NCBI GenBank assembly: GCA_002189035.1
Contig: NEEC01000002.1
Span: 434,001-498,000, forward strand
DNA: 64,000 nt
Source: Utricularia gibba
Lineage: Eukaryota > Streptophyta > Magnoliopsida > Lamiales > Lentibulariaceae
Direction: 5' to 3'
Positions within the stretch are counted from its first letter, which is position 1, and each line of letters starts with the position of its first letter. The position numbers were made by a program, and so were the translations under genes. The notes beneath the pieces are model-generated. The model saw nothing but the letters and a program-made list of their open reading frames with translations, had not been told where the DNA came from and did not search any database. This document shows positions 57,004 through 64,000 of the stretch, one piece after another.

Positions 57004-57798
57004 GTAGCGGAAGGGAGGTGTTATTTTTGTTCAACATATGCGTCCAGTAAAACCCGGAGCTTTAGATGGTACCATGCGTTTTCCCTCTTCCTGAAGGAGA
57101 TGTTGTAGCTTGCGTGGTGGCGACGTGAGTTCGCATGAGGATTATGTTTCCGACTTGCATGTTGTGCAACCTGGTCTGGGTACTTGTTTAGAGATGACAT
57201 GCTTAGATTTTGGGACTCGAGATCGAAAACTACATGTGTAACTCATGTTTCCCTTCAGCAAGTTGCCTTCTTTATCCATACTCCGCAGGGAAATTGGCGT
57301 GCAGTTGCATGTACAGGTACCGGGTTCCATTCTAACAGCAGTTTTTTATACCGTTTTCCCAACAGTTCTGAGTTCCAAACTAACGCTTGGGTTTTCTTCT
57401 GATGGTGCGGTCCCATGCCCATTCGATTCGTAAGGTTGCACTTCTTGCAACTTCGCTCCAAAGCCCTTGGTGGAATCCATGATGGTTCTAAAGTTAATAA
57501 GCAGATTTCCCTTGTCACGGTGTCTGTGGGCCCGGGAAAGACGGGCGGCCCGTTATGCGTTGGCCCGCTTTACATTGTGATGGGCCTCTCTAGAATACCG
57601 TACCCGGCCCACATTTTTGAAGCGGTTGCGCACCCGAAAATGTGAGTGGATGGATGGCTATACACCACACAAGCACTCCTCGCTCTCTCCAGTCTGCGCT
57701 CCAGTTGCCATATCTTGATATTATTATCTTTTCAATCCTGCGTAATATCTGATCGGCGCTTCCTATCCAGTGTGTCCACCAGAAGCTTTTTGACGGTT
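57004..57798. other. Spacer: PRP39 3' UTR and PSB28 promoter with GGCCC cluster
   Basis: The left half is PRP39 3' UTR. Between about 57527 and 57612 there is a dense group of GGGCCC/GGCCC/TGGGCC motifs about 190-270 bp before the PSB28 start. No coding frame is supported. Confidence 0.45.
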
Positions 57799-58478
57799 AT
57801 GGCGGCATTGCATGCTCTGGGTCTCCTTTCTCCAATTTCTCCATCTCCGAAGCTGAGGTCTTTACCGGGTCCGCCTATTTCCCTGTTCTCTTTTTTTTTC
57901 CGAAGCTGGCGGACTTGTTAAATATGGTAGCTTGAGCAACACCCGTATTGGGTTTTACTTGTCTTGATAAAAATTCTAATGCTCGGCATTTGCGGATTCG
58001 TTTTGCCTTTTCAGGAGGAAGTGTTCGGTCGAGTTCGGGCTTGTTTATGACTGGGGGCCAATCTCTGCGTTTGCCGCCTACCATTTCGAAGCATAATCGA
58101 GAAGTTTACACATCTGGATTCAGAATAGTAATGATGGCAAAACCAACAATTCAGTTCATCAAGGGGGTTGACGAACAGACAGTCCCTGATGTGAAACTAA
58201 CGAAATCAAGAGATGGAACGAACGGAATGGCCATTTTTACATTTTCTGAGCCCTCAGTTTTTGATTCATCCAGTGTTCTTGGTGATATCACAGGATTCTT
58301 CATGATTGACGATGAAGGAGTCCTCGAGTCTGTTGATGTGAGTGCCAAATATGTCAATGGGAAACCTGCTGGAATTGAGGCCAAGTATATCATGCGAAAT
58401 CCGAAACAATGGGATCGGTTCATGAGATTTATGGAGCGATACGCCGATGCCAATGGACTGTCTTTTGTTAAAAAGTAA
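57799..58478 (+). CDS. PSB28: PSB28, photosystem II assembly protein, chloroplast
   Basis: Psb28 binds PSII assembly intermediates (CP47/RC47) at the thylakoid. Two exons: 57799-57868 encodes the transit start [20 protein letters not shown], and 58015-58478 the rest. They join in frame to 177 aa when the donor after CCG-G is used. The mature part reads [78 protein letters not shown] and [20 protein letters not shown], which is the whole Psb28 family. The frame is intact. Confidence 0.97.
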
Positions 58479-58776
58479 TGTGCATTCTCATTTCTTCTTA
58501 GAATTTTCAGCATCTTTCATGTGATACAATCTTCGTTCTAACATGTGAAGGATTCCATTCAGCCATGTTATTATGTAACCACTTTAGTCTTTCCTGTGCA
58601 CATGCTGAAAGTCTCACGGATACTTGAACAAGTTTGTATGTTGAAGGTTTGTTTATGATGCAAGAACCTGGAACCAATCTTCCAATTGGGATTTTAAATG
58701 CAAAGATCTGCAGTTTAAGGCTTATTCAACTGCTTTTTCTTTCTTGTAAGGAATGCTAATCTGCTGCATCTGTTCC
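58479..58776. other. Convergent spacer of PSB28 and exostosin gene
   Basis: About 300 bp of presumed 3' UTRs. Nothing else was seen. Confidence 0.45.
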
Positions 58777-60388
58777 TCATCTCTCTCTCTTGGGCTTTGT
58801 GAAAAATGGATCCCATTCATGAGGCCCCAGCTTTTGCCCTTCTTCTAGCAAAGCATACTTCCAACTGATCTCCTCAATGACATTGTCATCTCTTCTTCCA
58901 TTCACGATGTCTTTCCTCAGCTTGGTCACCTTGCTTATTACTCCATCAAGAGCTATATCAAAGGCGTCTTTCAAAGTCTCCAGCCTAGAGCGAGGATCAG
59001 CATATATAATCCGAGGGATGAGATTTATCACAGCCTCTCTCATTTTCTTTACACTATCTACAGGAATCTGGCTGAGCCTTCTCTCTATGCTTGTGTTGCT
59101 GCGTACGTCGTTCTCAGGTATGAACACAGAGTACAGTGAGAAATTCTTAGGCAAGTGCCATGTGTACTGGGTGTAGGCTGATGCAGGATGGAAGAACACA
59201 GGTATACAACCAGCGAGCATCGCATCGAATGCAGATCTTCTTGTGTATGAATCTCCCTGAGGTTGCAAGCAGAAAATGGAGCTCTGAAACATCTGCATAA
59301 CACTTCCAGGAGAGTGGCACTTGCTCTCCCCGAAATCACACTCTAAAAGTTCACAAACCTTGGAGTTTCTACACTGGTTTATTATCTGGCCCCTGATGGA
59401 CTTTTCATTCCCCGGCCGGGGTGCTCCGGCGAAGCAGAAGAGGTACGGCCTATTATGTTTTCGCATTCGGTCTTGCCATATGTAGACATCAGCATCACTT
59501 GATGGATGGAAGTATGTTGGATAAGGAACAGCATAGTCATTAGAACTCCATGGACTAGATTCCACCACAAGCATGGTCATGTTCTTTGCTGCAGGCAACA
59601 GGAGCAGCTTGTTCCCCCAGTCCGACTCTCGGTCAGTTAATCTCCTAAAATCCCATGTTATCCTCCCTGCAACAAGGAAATGATCCTTTCCACCCATAAC
59701 ACTCCATTCTGGCTTCTTTACAAGCCAATCAACCAGAGCAAGAGAGGCAGCATCCCTCACAGATACACTGTGCCCCCAGAGATGCCTTGCAACATCAAAC
59801 CCCGCATAGAAGGGAACAAAGACCGCAGCAGCGAGTGATGAATCATTTGTCAAGCACTCATATTGCTTCATCCTGTTGAGGAATATGAGATCCACAGCAA
59901 ACTGGTTGGTGGCATACCAACCTGTGTCTGAGAACACACCTTCAACCTTTTCCAATGGTGGACCAAGACCAGCATTGGTTGTGAACTTGCACATGTTGGT
60001 CCATGGACTAAGACTCTCACACTCCTCCAGCATATCCTCGTTGAATGCCGGGGAAGACGATGAACATATATATATCTTCCCCACATGGATCACTTTTGTT
60101 TCCCACAGATCTCAGAGCCCTCAAAAAAGGGTAGCTCTGTTTCGCCGCCGTCTGTTGCCGCGGCTTGAGCGGAACGGGCGGCGGATGATAATCCTCCTGC
60201 TTATAGGCCACAGTTTCAAGTAACTGCGAGGCGATTCCATCGCCACCTCCAGAGTGGAAGAAGATGAGAAAGAACCAGAAGAAAGCTGACAGCGAGGCCA
60301 ACAAGCAAATCCGGGAATGGTGGTTTTTCCCATGCCCCCTCTCCATGAACTCATTCAACTGCGCCACTGTCACAGGCCGACGCCGCAT
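58777..60388 (-). CDS. Exostosin-family xyloglucan galactosyltransferase, MUR3-like
   Basis: A type II Golgi membrane GT47 enzyme. MUR3/KATAMARI1 relatives add galactose to xyloglucan side chains. Start [20 protein letters not shown] at 60388, then a signal anchor ([20 protein letters not shown]). The catalytic part reads [93 protein letters not shown] and [20 protein letters not shown]. Which glycan it makes is not decided. The single exon is broken twice within 35 bp: a C4 run at 60079-60082 and a G4 run at 60050-60053. Adding one base to each gives [20 protein letters not shown]. An upstream ATG at 60532 is in frame and cannot be excluded. Confidence 0.88.
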
Positions 60389-61745
60389 CTGGGAAACAGC
60401 TGCAAATCTGAAAAATCTCGTCTTTTTGTTGGATTTCAGTGGATCATACGAAATGTAAGGAAGGACTGCTGCGCGAATGAAGTGGACAAACGGTAAGAAG
60501 TGTGCACTGAGACGTAACGGATTCGGTTGCATATGATGCTGATTTCAGGGGAACAGAAGCCGCCGCAACTTTGGAGGTGGCGATACTGAGATACCAATGG
60601 TCACACTACCATTATTATTTTTCATTATTTATATTACTCGAAATTTACTTTCCAAAAAAAGTAAATACTCATTAATTTTAAAATACAAATCAATGGTGTT
60701 TAACAATAATAAATATATTATGACTAAATTCCAAAATTCAATAATAGCAAGAAGTTATTTAATCACAAATAATTAATTTCAAATTATTAGAGAGTGAAAG
60801 CATTCAATGATAAATACATTTTATTGTATCCACAATCGTATCTTTTTCATGTATTAAGATAAAAAATTACTATATAAGATGATCTTTTTTTTTTGGATTT
60901 GAAATGTCCGTAGTGAAGGCAAGGCAACTACCCAAGGAAGGAACCTTGAGGTTTGGTGGGGCGGGTTACTCCACATTTGGTGCGCATGGACCACATCCCA
61001 TTCCATTGGTGCGAGCTTGAAACGCCGCCCCACTCTCCGTTCTGCCACCTCCGGGTCCGAGCAGGGACTGGGAGGGAGGGGAGGGACCCTTTATTGCTCC
61101 TCACAGCTGTAGCCTGTATCGTACCGCCTTTTCACATGTCTTCCAAAAGAGGAACTCCGTAGCTGAGATTAAGCTCATCTGTGTGCTGCTTTGCAACGCC
61201 GCAGAAGAGCTTGGAAACGCTCACCGGGAAAGGGACAGTTAGTTCCTGTTTCGTTCGTGTTCATACGTGGAAGGAGAAACAGGCATGATACATCACTTCC
61301 TACTTCAGTTCTACTGATCATCACTTCCTACTTCAGTTCTACTTTTTCTGTGCAGACACCGTCCAGTTTCATCGGAAGTGGCGGCTCCAACTCCAAGCAA
61401 GGCCCACGGGTCCTGAGCTCGGATCACCAGCTCTGGTCGGGCCATTTAGAAAAGAGATGACTTTCTATCTCACATATTATTATCAAATTTCTACATATCA
61501 GATGCTCACTTTAGTTTTATACATCCGGTCCGGAATGAGAAGGGCCTTTCTTATTGAATGAACCGGACGAATGAAAAGTATTATAAATTATATTGAATTT
61601 CTTTGTTAAATACATTCAAAACAATGAGTATTTAGTTTAATGGGCCAGGCCTCCAGGGAAAGGTTAATGGGCTATAACTGGATATTTGTCTAAATACTGA
61701 CGGGTTAACCCGACCCGAAAATAGAAGGTGCCATTACCACCAGAA
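60389..61745. other. Spacer: MUR3-like promoter, AT-rich DNA, unassigned GC-rich stretch
   Basis: Bases 60600-60900 are AT-rich. Bases 60950-61460 are GC-richer with short frames that I cannot assign, and include a tandem duplication listed separately. TGGGCC (about 61640) and TGGGCT (about 61667) lie upstream of the LPA1-like gene. No gene is supported. Confidence 0.4.
61291..61343. repeat. 28-bp tandem duplication
   Basis: CATCACTTCCTACTTCAGTT plus CTACT occurs at 61291-61315 and again at 61319-61343, a period of 28 bp with 25 identical bases per copy. It looks like a recent replication slip. No function is implied. Confidence 0.85.
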
Positions 61746-61781
61746 ATGTGTCGCTGGGGAGGATGGTCGAATCCAACGGCT

Positions 61782-63092
61782 ATGGCGACGGTGGCGAGGC
61801 TCCCGATTGTTGCTACTGATCGTCCCATTGCAATCCGGCGCATAACTCACTTGGAATTTTACGCATTGTTGAGAATGGATGTAACTTCTCCTTGAGCCGT
61901 CGTTCGTTACGGTTTCGCAGGACTCGGCAATCGTTGCCCCTCACCTGCTTCGCTTCCAATGGGCCTTCTCCTTCGGAAATCAGGTTCCTGCTCCTAGAAT
62001 ATGATTCCAAAAGTACTGATAGCTATGGGAAAATTGTTTTTGCTTACTTGTTTCCGTTTTGGTTAGATTTGGTTGTTTCGTTTTAAGGTGAACTGATTTT
62101 GGTTATGGGAGGATTTGCCTTAGTATTTAATGCCTCATCGTTTTGATCATCATCGTTGTGATTTTGCTTAGTTCTACGGCTAAAATTCGAAGTGAAGTAC
62201 TATCTCCCTTCCGTTCGGTGCGCATGTTCTTTTATCTTGCCTTCATGGCTAGTGGGTCTCTTGGAGGATTGATTGCCATCAGTCAGCTGATTGGTGCCCT
62301 TTCGGTTCAATCCAGAGCCGAACAAGTTCCTGAAATTCTCAAGGGTTTAGGAATTGACTTTGGAGCAGTATCTATCTTTGCATTTCTGTATTACCAGGAA
62401 AACAAGGCCAAAAACGCCCAGGTGGCTCGGCTTTCAAGAGAGGAAACCCTCTCAAATCTTAAGATTCGTGTGAAGAACAAGGTTCTTCCTTTAAGTACTT
62501 TTAGGGGAATTGCTCGCCTCGTTATACTTGTTGGTCCGGCGTCTTATATTGAGGAGTCTTTCAAGCGAAGCATACCTTTCTCAGAGGCTCTCCTGGAAAG
62601 AGGAGTTCTTGTTTTACCGATTCTGACTGATAGTGTTTCACCGAAATTGGAGTTTGAGGAAGCAGAAGAAAACGAGGATATCATTGCTAGAAGAAAAAAA
62701 TTATGGCAGTTGGTTCCTGCTTCTACGGCTGACTGGAGCAAGTAAGTTTTTTTTTTCGTTTCTTTTAGTTTTTTGATATTGGATTGCTCTTATTTCTAAA
62801 GCTGACAACAGGTGGTTAGATGAACAAAAAAAACTGGCTAATGTCACTCCGGATTCTCCAGTGTAAAGCTAGTTTTTTCTCTCTCTTAAATAAAAGGCTT
62901 AGTATTTATCGAGTGATGGTTTAGTGAATGTAGTTTCTATTTAAATGAAGGTATTTGTCTCTCCGCATGGATGGTCGGGTTCGGGGCAGCGGTGTTGGCT
63001 ACCCTCCCTGGAATGCATTTGTGTTGCAATTACCACCTGTGAAGGGAATGTGGTCTGGTCTCCTTGATGGAATGGATGGAAGAGTTCTTTGA
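61782..63092 (+). CDS. LPA1-like protein (LOW PSII ACCUMULATION-related, DUF3493), chloroplast
   Basis: Exon 2 onward gives a clear protein: KIRSEVLSPFRSVRMFFYLA, a membrane pair (ASGSLGGLIAISQLIGALSV and DFGAVSIFAFLYYQENKAKN), NLKIRVKNKVLPLSTFRG and VLPILTDSVSPKLEFEE. The end is WLDEQKKLANVTPDSPV joined to YLSLRMDGRVRGSGVGYPPW and MWSGLLDGMDGRVL. The helix pair is the DUF3493 region found in the PSII assembly factor LPA1, and the protein resembles At4g28740 (from memory). Exon 1 should encode the transit peptide, MATVARLPIVATD onward then SLSRRSLRFRRTRQSLPL, but these are one frame apart. A missing G at 61853-61854 would join them. An in-frame ATG at 61746 is also possible. Confidence 0.82.
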
Positions 63093-63689
63093 GCTGTGAA
63101 TGGATTGTTCAGTAGAATTGTTCTCCTCGATTTTGTGCCAACTTCCTCTTGTAAGAACGGCAGCAAAGCATTTCTGGCATATCTTTACATTTGATGCAAA
63201 TCAGCGGAAAAATCGGTTCATTTTCTCGGACACATTAGAGCTGGATGCTAACAGATCCGCTACAAAAACTACCATGGGAACAAAATGCAGCCGTCTTATA
63301 CACTGAAAGACAAAGTGTGCCTTACACAGGTATGTTACAGAACACCATTCCTCTGTTTCCTAAAGTTTCTTTTTCGTTCTGCCATGTGCTTACAGATTGC
63401 ATGAAGTCTTTTATATCATGTACTTAACCTTTATGTGGGAGCGTGTCAATCGATATTCGGTTATGTGGGAGAAGTTTTATATTGATGTACATTGAAGTAC
63501 TTCACTTGAAGGACATCCAGCTACCATAAATCTTGAGAGATTCATTGCATACATTGGCGTGGTGAGTAACTCAAGGACATCGCAAGCTACTCCGCGGGTG
63601 CATAATGGAAGCACTTCAACTTCACCTCACTGAACTGCACAACTGGATACCGAGCCTTGGTTCCTGAGGAATCAGACTACGCACCAGAT
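63093..63689. other. Convergent spacer
   Basis: 3' UTR of the LPA1-like gene and 3' flank of the gene on the right. No other feature was seen. Confidence 0.4.
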
Positions 63690-64000
63690 TTATGTGCAGG
63701 GAATCCCCTTTATATCAAAAAGATTCTGTGGCAGGAAATTATGTGAGCATGCCCACCTAATCCAACACCCTTCTACGTCTCCTTCCTCAGAATCCTCACC
63801 TGCAGGTGCAGTGTCGGTCATTCATTTTCGTCAGTAATTGATGCAAAGGAAAAAAAAAAAAACAGAAGGCACTCTTTTGATTGTCATTTAGTCATAATCC
63901 TTCTTGGTATTTGCAGTTGATCTTACTTTGATCATCTCGGTAGCCCAGCAGGTGGACGCTTGGCGACACTTGGAGCTTCTTAGGTTGCGACAGCCGGTGC
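63690..64000 (-). CDS. Unidentified gene, last two exons, continues beyond the right edge
   Basis: On the minus strand bases 64000-63927 read HRLSQPKKLQVSPSVHLLGY then RDDQ and end at a consensus donor (AAA-GTAAGA). The next exon (63799-63690) begins after CACCTGCAG and continues in phase: SEDSEEGDVEGCWIRW, then ACSHNFLPQNLFDIKGIPCT and TAA. The phase match, good splice sites and a T-rich tract in the 127 bp intron support a real gene end. I do not recognise the protein. Confidence 0.45.

Overview
This window is nuclear DNA from a flowering plant. Spliced genes with GT-AG introns alternate with AT-rich spacers. Plant-only genes are present: NRPD2, the shared subunit of RNA polymerases IV and V, a DYW-type PPR protein, a MORF editing factor, chloroplast ClpD, PSB28 and a CYP71-type P450. 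The species cannot be named from the sequence. Gene density is high, about 21 genes in 64 kb, and I recognise no intact transposable element. CRISPR arrays, operons, rRNA and convincing tRNA genes are absent.

Layout, left to right: end of a PET191/COA5-like cytochrome oxidase assembly gene (+); U2 snRNP A' (+); ClpD/ERD1 (-); amidase (+); a B12D-like small membrane protein (-); a possible 46-codon gene (-); a short-chain dehydrogenase (+); a DYW PPR protein (-); FIP37/WTAP (-); SCD1, DENN plus WD40 (-); a spermidine-synthase-like methyltransferase (-); RPL27a (-); a PB1-domain protein (+); NRPD2/NRPE2 (-); a PIRL leucine-rich-repeat protein (+); CYP71 (-); quinolinate synthase, SufE-NadA (-); rhodanese STR11-like (-); MORF (-); PRP39 (+); PSB28 (+); MUR3-like exostosin galactosyltransferase (-); LPA1-like DUF3493 protein (+); and the last two exons of an unidentified gene entering from the right (-).

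The genes do not form one pathway. Many handle RNA: splicing (U2A', PRP39), m6A writing (FIP37), organelle editing (PPR-DYW, MORF) and siRNA-directed silencing (NRPD2). Another group serves plastids or mitochondria: ClpD, quinolinate synthase, PSB28, the LPA1-like protein, STR11, PET191 and the B12D-like protein. Several divergent pairs share short promoters, some rich in GCCCA/TGGGC (site II) motifs typical of housekeeping and organelle-protein genes.

The most important caution is that at least 13, probably 15, otherwise conserved exons are broken by an apparent single-base deletion, mostly in homopolymers and often G4 or C4. All are deletions and they affect unrelated essential genes, so assembly error is a better explanation than gene decay. 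Frames given here must be read across those breaks. I found no convincing novel multi-gene system. The most interesting leftovers are the small TATA-driven ORF, the GC-rich hairpin cluster upstream of STR11, and two probable GC-AG introns.
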